64,000 nt of DNA from a virus. Positions 39,382 through 49,000 of the stretch are shown piece by piece (positions within the stretch are counted from its first letter, which is position 1; each line of letters opens with the position of its first letter). The stretch spans positions 1 to 64,000 of IMG/VR virus record IMGVR_UViG_3300047564_002155; one strand, 5' to 3'. The translations under genes were made by a program, and so were the position numbers. The notes under the pieces were generated by a model. It had not been told where the DNA came from, did no database searches, and worked only from the letters and a program-made list of their open reading frames with translations.

Positions 39382-40581
39382 ATGCCAATAAATCCAATAG
39401 ACCCATCAGGCGGCGGATTCTCAAATACGGGAAATATCGGTGGAAACACCGGTGGAACTTCAACACCATCCCCATCAGGTAATACACCACCACCAAGCAC
39501 TTTGACCGCTCAACAACTTTTAGCGTTTGATATTAGTGAAAATAGAACGCCTATCGTTCCTGCCGGCGCATATAATGCTGGTAATGGTAAGGTATACACC
39601 GCATTCAGTACGGATGATGTGGTTGAAGGTGGAATCCAAAGAATTACTCGTGGATTGTGGAGTGGTAATGTTGGTGAATTAACTTCATTCTGGACATCTT
39701 CATTTCAGTCTGCTACTCAAAAATCATACTACTACGAGATTTACAACGGTAACCCAACCACATCTACTTCAGAAGCACAATTCTCCATTGCATATGGACA
39801 TAGATTAGGTAGTGGTTCATTTAGTACAGGTCCTGATTATGATGCTCCATCTAAAGCCATTTATGGTCAGTATCAACAAGCTCTTTTACCATCAACTCAA
39901 ACCCAATTTATATTTGGAACTACAAACTCCGATGATATCTACGCTATTACAATCAATAGAGCAAGATTAAAGGATAAGTTAGATAGAGGAAACTGGGAAT
40001 TGTGTTTGTCGGGTTCTTTAACAGGAAAGTTTGTTAGATTAATTGATGATAGTGGTGATGTAAATCAAAACTCATCAAATGACGCAGAGTCATACAATGT
40101 TGTATCCGGTTCTCTTGCTAATGGTGTATTTTCTGCAACACAAATCTTTGGTACTGTATACCCACATAGAGGTGTAATCATCCTAAATCCAGCGGCTCTT
40201 GACGCTTCTGCCTCATTAGGAACTGTTAGAACAATTAGTGATGCTCAGAACCACAACAAATTATTCCTTGCAATTAGCGGTGCTGCTGCTGCAAATTCAA
40301 GTAATGGTTTCCAAGCAAGAAACGAAGAAGAGGTAAAATCTACATTCTACTTTGTGAGAGCTAAAAACGCAGAATATAATTTCTCAAACAACCCATCGTA
40401 TGTTTCTGGTTCAAATGGTGAACTAAATCAACAAACATTTATTGGTGACTCAAAAACTTACATTACAACGGTTGGATTATACAATAATGATAATGAGTTA
40501 TTAGCAATTGCTAAATTATCTAAACCAATCTTAAAGTCATTCTCAAACGAGGTCCTTGTTAAGGTTAAACTTGATTTCTAA
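39382..40581 (+). CDS. tail/fibre structural protein, 399 aa
   Basis: N-terminus is Gly/Pro/Ser/Thr rich, low complexity (GGFSNTGNIGGNTGGTSTP). The body is beta rich. Its last 75 residues (TYITTVGLYNNDNELLAIAK, LSKPILK) are clearly related to the C-terminus of the 41174 gene, defining a repeated domain. Preceded by AAAAGGA. Probably a fibre or baseplate-periphery protein. Confidence 0.75.
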   Translation: MPINPIDPSGGGFSNTGNIGGNTGGTSTPSPSGNTPPPSTLTAQQLLAFDISENRTPIVPAGAYNAGNGKVYTAFSTDDVVEGGIQRITRGLWSGNVGELTSFWTSSFQSATQKSYYYEIYNGNPTTSTSEAQFSIAYGHRLGSGSFSTGPDYDAPSKAIYGQYQQALLPSTQTQFIFGTTNSDDIYAITINRARLKDKLDRGNWELCLSGSLTGKFVRLIDDSGDVNQNSSNDAESYNVVSGSLANGVFSATQIFGTVYPHRGVIILNPAALDASASLGTVRTISDAQNHNKLFLAISGAAAANSSNGFQARNEEEVKSTFYFVRAKNAEYNFSNNPSYVSGSNGELNQQTFIGDSKTYITTVGLYNNDNELLAIAKLSKPILKSFSNEVLVKVKLDF

Positions 40582-40596
40582 AGATGTTTGTGTTAA

Positions 40597-41172
40597 ATGA
40601 GTATTGTATTCAAAAAAATATTCCAAGAGGGTCTACAAAGAAGACCCTTTAAGGCTCACAAAAGATATGAAGTAACTAATTTAAATTACTCATCATCTTT
40701 TGGAATACAAGTATTACGAGCAATTAACCCAAACGATACGAAGGTAGAAATTTCATCTTCGGTTAATGGTAGTATTGCAGTAGACCCAAATACTCACTTT
40801 AATACAAACGCTTGGGGTTCAATGACTCAAGTGTCCCAAGAGGTTCTTTGGAGTTCTCTTAATCAAGTATTTTTCCAAGAGTCGGATAAAGCTCTATATG
40901 ATACTGCTTCGGTGATGTCTATACCTGTAAATAAGTTTGGTGATGGCATCAAACCTGGTTCAGTTTTTATTACGGATAATTCACACTACCCATCGGCTTC
41001 AATAAAATTATACGACCAATCAATGGATGACTCATATGGTTTATTGATTGCAAGTGAATTAACATCTTCGGTAAAAATAAATCAATCTGATGTTGTATTA
41101 AAATTATCATTTGACAATACTACACGAGTTGTTGATTCTTCAAATTTTAAAAACGAAATTATAGTGAGTTGA
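40597..41172 (+). CDS. structural-region protein, 191 aa
   Basis: Starts MSIVFKKIFQEGLQRRPFKA. Beta-rich with Ser/Asn (VEISSSVNGSIAV) and SYGLLIASELTSS. Its position between two fibre-like genes suggests a virion or fibre-assembly protein; I do not recognise the family. Confidence 0.7.
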   Translation: MSIVFKKIFQEGLQRRPFKAHKRYEVTNLNYSSSFGIQVLRAINPNDTKVEISSSVNGSIAVDPNTHFNTNAWGSMTQVSQEVLWSSLNQVFFQESDKALYDTASVMSIPVNKFGDGIKPGSVFITDNSHYPSASIKLYDQSMDDSYGLLIASELTSSVKINQSDVVLKLSFDNTTRVVDSSNFKNEIIVS

Positions 41173-41173
41173 T

Positions 41174-42646
41174 ATGCCGACTTATACACTTACAACCAAC
41201 TATACAAACAATGTAACTGGCTCTACGCTCCGTAGTTCCGCTGACCCGTTATCATCAATAGTTACAACTCGTACAGTCAATGGAACTCAAACAGGAGGTT
41301 ATCTATTTAATGTTGCATATCTTCATCCCGATAGTGGTTATGAGTTTACTTCTGTTGGTAATATTTCATTTGTACTTGATGGTAACCCATATACACCTGG
41401 GTCTGGTGTAATTGGTGCTTCTCTAAACCCAAGCGGATATATAACTATCCAAACCACACAACAAAATCCAAGTAATACATACAATTTAGTATTAAATGGA
41501 ACCTCTACAGTAGAAGCTCCACCCGTTGAAGATACCGGTTCCGGTGGCGGCGGAGGTGGTGGAGGTGGTGGAGGCGACGCCGGCGTTTCAACTACAAGTG
41601 GTGTGGGTGGAACTGGATATGCATATTCATTTGCAGCAACAACTCAAAGTATTCTTGTAAGACATAACTCTAATTTTGATGTCTTTAATAAAAATGATGA
41701 TTGGGCCGTTTCATTTTGGGGCAGTCTACCAATATCTCAATCCGCTGTGGGTGATTTTTCTACCGAAAAGTTAATCGTATCAAAACACATCGCGGAACGA
41801 TACATAAACGAAGATGGAACTATCACCACTCAAAATAGTGAAGTTGGTTCTTACCCATTTAAAATTGGAGTTTATACAAAATATTCCGATGCGGGTAATG
41901 ATGGTAAAGTATTCTTTGAGACATCTGATGGTACTTCTACTAACCGCGTAACTTCATCAGCACAATATAACGACACCGCATATAGACACTTTACCTTTAA
42001 TAAAACGGGGTCTTTATATGAAATTTGGGTGAATGGCGCAAGAGTAGTAAGTCAATCAGTTTCATATTCATTTAATATCAATAACCAAAAAGATATTTTA
42101 ATTGGTAATGATTCATATGGTAATGAATTTGGATTTAGTGGTTCAATAGATGAATTTCAAATTCATAGAGTAGGTCTTACATCAGCAGAAATTGGTTCAC
42201 TTGCAGATAATAATTTAGTAAGTGGTTCATATCTTCAAAAAAATGATGTTGGGTATGTATTCTACAAACAAGGTATGATTGTGGTAACTGACCCAAGACC
42301 ACGATACCAAAATGTTCTTTTGGGTGATGGTAATGGTTCTTATACAAATAAAAACTATCAAGTTGATTATCGTTCAACAAAAGTCGTAGAGGAAGTAGTT
42401 GCTCTTTGTGAAATTGGTAAAGAAGAATTTCTTGTTACATCAAACCCATCCGCAAGATACGCTCCAAGTGAAAATGAATTCCAACTGGCAGGATTTACAA
42501 CATCATCTTCATTCTATCCATATGTAACTACAATTGGATTGTATAATGATGCCGGTGATTTATTAGCAACGGCAAAATTGGGGTCTCCTCTAAAGCGTAG
42601 GTCTGATGTTGATGTAACAGTTCAAATTAAATTTGATATAGATTAA
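41174..42646 (+). CDS. LamG/concanavalin-type tail protein with poly-Gly hinge, 490 aa
   Basis: N-terminal 120 residues, then an 11-glycine run (hinge, about 124-134), then a LamG/concanavalin-like domain (SILVRHNSNFDVFNKNDDWA, ILIGNDSYGNEFGFSGSIDE) of about 200 residues, and a C-terminal domain shared with the 39382 protein (YVTTIGLYNDAGDLLATAKL). LamG domains usually bind glycans; a role in receptor recognition fits. One base after the previous stop. Confidence 0.75.
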   Translation: MPTYTLTTNYTNNVTGSTLRSSADPLSSIVTTRTVNGTQTGGYLFNVAYLHPDSGYEFTSVGNISFVLDGNPYTPGSGVIGASLNPSGYITIQTTQQNPSNTYNLVLNGTSTVEAPPVEDTGSGGGGGGGGGGGDAGVSTTSGVGGTGYAYSFAATTQSILVRHNSNFDVFNKNDDWAVSFWGSLPISQSAVGDFSTEKLIVSKHIAERYINEDGTITTQNSEVGSYPFKIGVYTKYSDAGNDGKVFFETSDGTSTNRVTSSAQYNDTAYRHFTFNKTGSLYEIWVNGARVVSQSVSYSFNINNQKDILIGNDSYGNEFGFSGSIDEFQIHRVGLTSAEIGSLADNNLVSGSYLQKNDVGYVFYKQGMIVVTDPRPRYQNVLLGDGNGSYTNKNYQVDYRSTKVVEEVVALCEIGKEEFLVTSNPSARYAPSENEFQLAGFTTSSSFYPYVTTIGLYNDAGDLLATAKLGSPLKRRSDVDVTVQIKFDID

Positions 42647-42648
42647 GT

Positions 42649-43356
42649 ATGGCTATCACATTTACAAATGGATTTACAACAATAACAAACAATGGTGGTT
42701 CTTTTGTGAATCCAACTTTGACTTTTGGGTCGGCTGTAACAACAGCAGTTCAAAGTCCATTTTCCGGCGGTGGTAATTCCTATCAGTTTAGTTCATCGGT
42801 AAACAGCTTTATTAGTTTGGTAGCAAGTAGTGATTGGGCTCCAGGTACGGCAGACTTTACAATAGAATGGTTTAGCTATCAGACATCAACAGGAAGTTTT
42901 CCAAGACCATTTTCAGTTGGAAATTACTCAACCGCTCCCATCGCAGTTAGTATTGAGGGTGGTACTTTTTACTACTGGGCAAACGGAGGATTTAGGTATT
43001 CAAATTCAGCTGGAACAATTTTAAATTCGTGGGTACATTGGGCTGTGGTAAGAGGTAGTGGAGTTACAAAAGTTTATAAAAATGGAACCCAATTGGGTAG
43101 TCAAATAACCGATACAAATAATATAACCAATACGAGCACCGAACTTACTGTGGGAAATGAAACCACAAAATCAACCGGCGCTGCTTTAATTGGATATTTA
43201 ACAAACTTCCGCTGGGTCAAAGGATTAGCAGTTTATACTGGAGATTTCACAGTCCCAACATCAGCTTTAACAGCAACGGCAAATGCAAATCCATATGGTG
43301 GGTCTAACACACAAGCTATTGGTGATGGATATACTAAATTACTATTAGTTCCTTAA
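42649..43356 (+). CDS. LamG-like structural protein, 235 aa
   Basis: Single concanavalin-like domain: FTIEWFSYQTSTGSFPRPF, HWAVVRGSGVTKVYKNGTQL and LTNFRWVKGLAVYTGDF, a common pattern in phage tail and fibre proteins of marine phages. Two bases after the 41174 stop, so co-transcribed with the other fibre genes. Confidence 0.78.
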   Translation: MAITFTNGFTTITNNGGSFVNPTLTFGSAVTTAVQSPFSGGGNSYQFSSSVNSFISLVASSDWAPGTADFTIEWFSYQTSTGSFPRPFSVGNYSTAPIAVSIEGGTFYYWANGGFRYSNSAGTILNSWVHWAVVRGSGVTKVYKNGTQLGSQITDTNNITNTSTELTVGNETTKSTGAALIGYLTNFRWVKGLAVYTGDFTVPTSALTATANANPYGGSNTQAIGDGYTKLLLVP

Positions 43357-43357
43357 A

Positions 43358-43591
43358 ATGAAAAATTGGACACAATACTATAATGAAAATAAAGACAAAA
43401 TGTCTTTAAATGAAATGGTGCGTCAATACAATATGGTTTTGTTGCAAAATCAACAAGAATTTATATTAAGACAACAATCTCATAGAAGAAGTGGTAGTCC
43501 GTTTGAATCATCCACTCAAGATTCCGGGTTTTTATTACAAGAAAATAATGACTATTTATTACAAGAAAACAACGATAGGATACTTTTGTAA
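43358..43591 (+). CDS. small fibre-associated protein with LLQENND repeat, 77 aa
   Basis: Helical N-terminus (WTQYYNENKDKMSLNEMV), Gln/Asn rich, and a C-terminal repeat LLQENNDYLLQENNDRILL in which LLQENND occurs twice. Sits between LamG and C1q-like genes and overlaps the next start (TAATG). Perhaps a trimerisation or attachment element; unproven. Confidence 0.65.
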   Translation: MKNWTQYYNENKDKMSLNEMVRQYNMVLLQNQQEFILRQQSHRRSGSPFESSTQDSGFLLQENNDYLLQENNDRILL

Positions 43592-44622
43592 TGGCTGATA
43601 AGAAAATAACGGATTTAACAAGATTAACCGACCCGGTTCTTGCTGATGCTCTACCTATTGTAAATGGTGGTGAAACTAAAAAAACACTCGTTGGTGATAT
43701 TGCAACTCCAATTAGAAATTATAATGCTCCACTTACTGCAAGTGGTATTGTTATATCGGGTCCCATAGTTCCATCAACTCCAAGTGGTTCAAGTTTAGGA
43801 ACTGCAGAATTTCCATTTGGTGATTTATTCGTATCTTCTGGTTCTATTAACATTGCAAGTGATGTGCCGGGAGACCCAAACACATCTCTATCAAATGAAG
43901 GTGGTAATATTTTAGTATCCGCTGGTGGTATGAGATTGGTTGAACCCGGTAACTCGTTTATCGCTGAAACGGGGTCATTCCAATATATTTCGGGAAGTTT
44001 AACTCAAGTAGGTAGTTATAATAGGATTGGAAACACTATAACAACAGGTTCAGTTGACTTTTCAGGTTCATTTACCGCTTCTTTACAATCAGGTTATATG
44101 TGGATAGGTAATTCTAATAATAGAACAACAACAATTCCTACATCTTCTTTATACACAAAAACTAATTTTGGATTCTATGGTTCATTTTATTCCACAGCAT
44201 CACAATATAATCCCGTAGGTAATGTGTCACGTTCTATGATGTTGGAAACTTTAGTTACATCTAATGGTGTAAGTGTAGTAAGTGGTAGTAGAATGAAAGT
44301 ATCTGGTGCCGGTGTTTATAACTTACAATTTTCCGCTCAATTAGAAAAAAGTGATAATGGTGTAGATACGGTTTATATATGGTTTAAGAAAAACGGACTT
44401 AACATACCAGACTCTGCTACCTCACTTGATATATTAAAAGACGCGGGTGGTTCTGGTAGATTTGTTGCGGCTTGGAACTTTGTAGATACATTTAATGCTA
44501 ATGATTATATAGAAATAGTCTGGCAATCCGATGACATTAACGTAAGTATACCTTATGTGGCTCCTTCGGGTAATATTCCATCAATACCATCGGTAATAGC
44601 AACGCTAACTCAAGTATCATAA
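43591..44622 (+). CDS. C1q/TNF-like tail fibre protein, 343 aa
   Basis: N-terminal ADKKITDLTRLTDPVLADALPIV, a motif of phage fibres; middle Ser/Gly-rich beta repeats; C-terminal SGAGVYNLQFSAQLEKSDNG, VYIWFKKNGLNIP and ANDYIEIVWQ follow the jelly-roll pattern of C1q/TNF-type fibre tips. Likely trimeric receptor-binding fibre end. Overlaps the previous stop by one base; end of the tail module. Confidence 0.75.
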   Translation: MADKKITDLTRLTDPVLADALPIVNGGETKKTLVGDIATPIRNYNAPLTASGIVISGPIVPSTPSGSSLGTAEFPFGDLFVSSGSINIASDVPGDPNTSLSNEGGNILVSAGGMRLVEPGNSFIAETGSFQYISGSLTQVGSYNRIGNTITTGSVDFSGSFTASLQSGYMWIGNSNNRTTTIPTSSLYTKTNFGFYGSFYSTASQYNPVGNVSRSMMLETLVTSNGVSVVSGSRMKVSGAGVYNLQFSAQLEKSDNGVDTVYIWFKKNGLNIPDSATSLDILKDAGGSGRFVAAWNFVDTFNANDYIEIVWQSDDINVSIPYVAPSGNIPSIPSVIATLTQVS

Positions 44623-44639
44623 TAAAAATAAAAAAAGTT

Positions 44640-45068
44640 ATGGCAAAAGGAAATTGGAGCCATATCCAAAAGACCAAAGGACATAAGTCAGGTCTTGAAG
44701 ATAGGATAAACGAGCAGTTACGAATTCAAGGAATTGATGGTGAGTATGAGAAACACGAAATCCCATATACCATCCCAGCATCACACCACACCTACAAACC
44801 TGATTTTAAATTACCAAATGGAATTTATATTGAATCAAAGGGGTGGTTCTTGCCGGAAGATAGAAAAAAACATTTGTTAGTAAAAGAACAACATCCTGAA
44901 ATGGATTTGAGATTTATCCTTCAATCTCCAAATGGTAAAATTTATAAGGGTTCAAAAACTACTTATGCTCAATGGTGTGAAAAACACGGATTCAAGTGGG
45001 CAAAGAAAGAAGTTCCGCGAGAATGGATAGATGAGAATCCAAAACAAAATTTCTTTGATTTCTCATAA
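44640..45068 (+). CDS. endonuclease I (T7 gp3 type), Holliday junction resolvase
   Basis: 142 aa versus 149 in T7. All four catalytic residues of T7 endonuclease I keep their T7 numbers: E20 (SGLED), D55 (TYKPDF), E65 and K67 (YIESKGW). The segment DRKKHLLVKEQHPEMDLRF is also shared. The enzyme cuts four-way and branched DNA, resolving intermediates before packaging. A T7-type resolvase rather than the T4 endonuclease VII is notable in a T4-like phage. AAAAAAAGTTATG precedes the start; the next gene's promoter begins within its last codons. Confidence 0.95.
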   Translation: MAKGNWSHIQKTKGHKSGLEDRINEQLRIQGIDGEYEKHEIPYTIPASHHTYKPDFKLPNGIYIESKGWFLPEDRKKHLLVKEQHPEMDLRFILQSPNGKIYKGSKTTYAQWCEKHGFKWAKKEVPREWIDENPKQNFFDFS

Positions 45069-45084
45069 ATATTTCGTATATTAG
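45055..45084 (+). promoter_or_regulatory. promoter for primase gene, nearly leaderless
   Basis: TTG 45055-45057 inside the last codons of endonuclease I, 19-nt spacer ending TTTCG, TATATTAG 45077-45084. ATG at 45089 is only a few bases downstream of the expected start site. Confidence 0.65.
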
Positions 45085-45088
45085 TGGT

Positions 45089-46024
45089 ATGGAGGAAAGA
45101 CTATTATCACTTTTAGAATCAATTCTTGGTAAGTCCAAGAAAACTTCGGGCGACAATTACTCGTTCTATTCTCCATTTGTAGACCACTACAAGAGAAAAT
45201 TAGAAATCAATATACGATTAAATTCCAAAGGAGAAAATCCTTGGCATTGTTGGATTTCTGATGAGAAGGGTAGAACTATTAAATCCCTTTTCAAAAAACT
45301 TCGTGTATCCAAACAAACTTGGGATGAATACAATTCAATCTTCAGCAAGGTCAACCGATATGCAAGTGAGTATGAAACTACTGAAATTGTAGAACAAGTA
45401 GAACTCCCAAAAGAATTCAAACCACTTTACCAAAAGTCAGATTCCATCAAATGGAAACACGCTATGAATTACTTGTTAAATCGTGGGGTTCGTGCTGAAG
45501 ATATTGTTAAATACAATATTGGATATTGTGAGGGTGGTGAATACGACAATAAAATTATCATCCCATCCTATGATGAGCGTGGTAAGTTAAACTACTTTGT
45601 TGGTAGGTCATTTTATGATACAAAGTTTAAACACAAAAATCCAAAGGTTTCCAAAGATATAGTTGGGTTTGATTTGTTAGTGAATTGGGATACTCCTATT
45701 ATCCTATGTGAGGGTGCGTTTGACGCTATTTCAATTAGAAGAAATGCTATACCGCTTTTCGGTAAATCAATACAACCAAACCTTGAAAAGAAAATACTTG
45801 GAAAATTGGTAAAAAAGTTGTATATTTGTTTAGATTCGGATGCTATAAAAAATTCCATAGGATTGGCTGAAAAGTTTGTATCGTATGGAATTGAAACGTA
45901 TTTAGTGGAGTTAAAAGATAAAGACCCATCTGAAATGGGATATGAAAATATAAATAAACTTATTTACAATACACCACCCTTAACACTCCGAAGGTTGGTT
46001 GAGTTGAAGATGAACGGCTTATGA
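45089..46024 (+). CDS. DNA primase with TOPRIM domain (gp61-like)
   Basis: 311 aa. The TOPRIM motif CEGAFDA has E208 and D212; LDSD supplies D249 and D251, the metal-binding set. The N-terminal 75 residues look like a CHC2 zinc-binding domain (PWHCWISDEKGRTIKSLFKKL), but only one Cys remains, so zinc is probably lost. It synthesises primers for lagging-strand replication, probably with a helicase encoded elsewhere. The promoter is directly upstream; it overlaps the Mre11-Rad50 fusion by four bases (ATGA). Confidence 0.87.
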   Translation: MEERLLSLLESILGKSKKTSGDNYSFYSPFVDHYKRKLEINIRLNSKGENPWHCWISDEKGRTIKSLFKKLRVSKQTWDEYNSIFSKVNRYASEYETTEIVEQVELPKEFKPLYQKSDSIKWKHAMNYLLNRGVRAEDIVKYNIGYCEGGEYDNKIIIPSYDERGKLNYFVGRSFYDTKFKHKNPKVSKDIVGFDLLVNWDTPIILCEGAFDAISIRRNAIPLFGKSIQPNLEKKILGKLVKKLYICLDSDAIKNSIGLAEKFVSYGIETYLVELKDKDPSEMGYENINKLIYNTPPLTLRRLVELKMNGL

Positions 46025-49000
46025 GTAAAGTTAAAACTCTTAATATTGGTATAGAAAAGATTGGTAAGATTTACCATATCGCAGATGTCCACATTAGAAA
46101 CCTAAAAAGACACTCCGAGTATCGTGATGTGTTTTCCCAACTTTATGGGTATATTTTGTCCACAATGTCGGAAAACGACATCATCGTAGTTGCTGGTGAT
46201 ATTGTCCACGCTAAAACCGATATGTCACCCGAAGTAGTAGATTTAACGCAAGAGTTCTTTACTCGTTTATCAGACCTACTTCCAACTATTGTAATTCCTG
46301 GCAACCACGATGCTAATCTAAACAACCCATCTCGTATGGACGCTTTACAACCTATTGTAAATGCGTTGAAACTTGATAATCTATACTATCTTCGTGATAC
46401 GGGTGTTTGGAAGATTGGTAATTGTTCGTTCTATCATCAGTCGGTATTTGATGAATCACCGGGGTTCCCAACACCGGTTGATGTTGAGGGGTGTGACCAT
46501 AAGATTGCATTATTTCACGGAGCGGTTGATAAAATTGTTACCGAGTTTGGGTTTGTAATTGAAAACAAAAAAGTTCTTGTAGATAATTTCAAGGGATATG
46601 ATATTGTTCTTCTTGGCGATATTCACAAACCAAACAATGGTGTATTAGGTAATGAGTGGATTAAGTATCCTGGCTCTTTGATTATGCAGAATCACGCCGA
46701 ATCGGTATTTCCAGAACACGGAATCTTGGTATGGGATGTTGATACAAAAACAAACGAATTCGTTCAGATTAAAAATCCATATGGGTATGTGACTGTTGAT
46801 GTTGAGAATGGTAAGATTGTATCTAACTCACCGATTCCACAAAAACCACGAATGAGAATTCGTGTTAAAAACACCAAAGCTGCTGACCTAAACAAACTGA
46901 TTGCAGAATTAAAGAAGGGTAGACAAGTACAAGAACTTACGGTTCAAAAAGTTATTACTCGTAAGGATTCTAACGAAAGTGAAAAGATTGTTCTTCAAAA
47001 TGTTCGTGATGTTGCATATCAGAATAAATTGATTGAAGAGTACCTTTCCGATACCGAACATTTGACTGAAGACCAAATGAGTGTTGTAAAGGGAATCAAC
47101 ACCGACCTCAATGCTAAGTTGGGTAGTCACACTATCAAACTGAATTCTACTTGGGTTCCAAAAACATTTGAGTTCTCAAATATGTTTTCATATGGAGCAA
47201 ACAATATTATTGACTTCAGCAATATGAAAGGTGCTTATGGAATCTTTGCACCAAACGCAAGTGGTAAGTCAACTCTTTGGGATGCTCTTTCGTTTTGTAT
47301 CTTTGATAAGTGTTCACGAACCTCAAAGGCTGAGGATGTGATGAACTACTCTAAAAATTCGTTTGATTGTAAATTTACTTTTGACCTGAATGGGGTTGAC
47401 TATGTGATTGAACGAAGTGCAAAGAAATCTCCAAAGAGGGGGACTGTAAAGGTAGATACAAACTTTTACAAAATAGAAAATGGTGTGATGGAATCTCTTA
47501 ATGGAGAACAACGAAGAGACACCAACTTTATTATCCGTGAGTATGTGGGAACATATGATGACTTCATCCTTACAGCAATGTCCACTCAATCAAACAATAC
47601 AGGGTTTATTGACAAGTCACAAAAGGAAAGAAAAGAACTACTTGCTCAATTCTTGGATATGGATGTATTTGAATCTCTTTACCAAATTGCAAGTGAAGAA
47701 ATCAAAGAATTATCTGCTCTTCTAAAGGATTATAAGAATCAAGACCTACCGACCCAATTAGCTGACGCTGAGGAGACTTTAACATCCATTACAGGTTCTT
47801 TAACCGAATTAGAAGATAAGCGTCTTAAATTGGATTCTCAGCGAGATTCAATCAACACAAAGATTGAGTTTGAAGTTGGTAGTTTAAAGCCCGTTGATGA
47901 TGTTGGTGATGTGGAACAATTAGAAACACATTTAGAGTCACTTAACAAGCAACGAAAAAGACAAGATACCGAATGTGGTGTAAATCTTTCGGAGCTTAAA
48001 AGTATAGAAACAAAACAACAAGATGTTGAGTCAAAGATGTCCAATTTAAACATTGATGACTTAAAAGAAAAAAATGAACAATACAAAACTTACAATAATA
48101 AGTTTAATGAAATGGGAGTTCAACTTGATAAGTTGGAATCTCAAATGGTTCACGCTAAAAAACACTTGGATGGTATTGGGTCTCTTACCTTTGATGATAA
48201 TTGTGACCATTGTGTAAGTAATAAAAACACACCATTTGCAAAACAAGCCCAAACCCTTGAAGATGAGTTGAAAAAATTGGGTAATGAATATACTGACTTG
48301 GTAACCAAACGTATGGATGTAATGACCCTACGAAATCAAAATGATGTGACCAAAGAGCTAAAGCTTTGGGATGACCTTTCCGAAACTTCTTCTAAATTGG
48401 AAAAGGAATGGTTAAAGGTCAGTCGTTCGTATGAGTCGTGTTTATCGCTTGTTAAGGACTATGATACCTCTATTAAAAATTTAGAGATTGATATTCAAAA
48501 AGCCAAGAACCAACAACAAGCGGTAGAGCATAACAAATTGGTAAAGGAAAAGATACAATCTTTAAAAGGTAAACGAACTGAAATTGAAGAGTCTATCAAA
48601 GAAACTACCAATGAGTTAATGAATATCAATTCAGAAATTAAGGTAGCTGAAAAAACCATTGAGAATGTTCATCAGTCTTTGGAAAAACTTCGTGGTATGG
48701 AAATGAAATACGATGGGTATGAATATTACCTCAAGTGTGTAAAGAGAGATGGTATTCCTTACAATCTTATTTCAGAGGTTCTTCCAAAATTAGAAATGGA
48801 AATTAACAACATCCTTTCACCTATTGTAGATTTCCAAATCCTATTGAATACGGATGGTAAAAACATCAATTCGTATATTGCATATGGTGATGCTGAATAC
48901 TGGCCATTAGAACTTACAAGTGGTATGGAAAAATTCATTTCATCTATCGCAATCCGAACTGCTTTGATAAATGTGTCTAATTTACCAAGACCAAACTTTA

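Noticed and set aside
41540-41580. G-rich run as slippery or regulatory DNA
   Set aside because: It is the coding sequence of a polyglycine hinge in one continuous frame.
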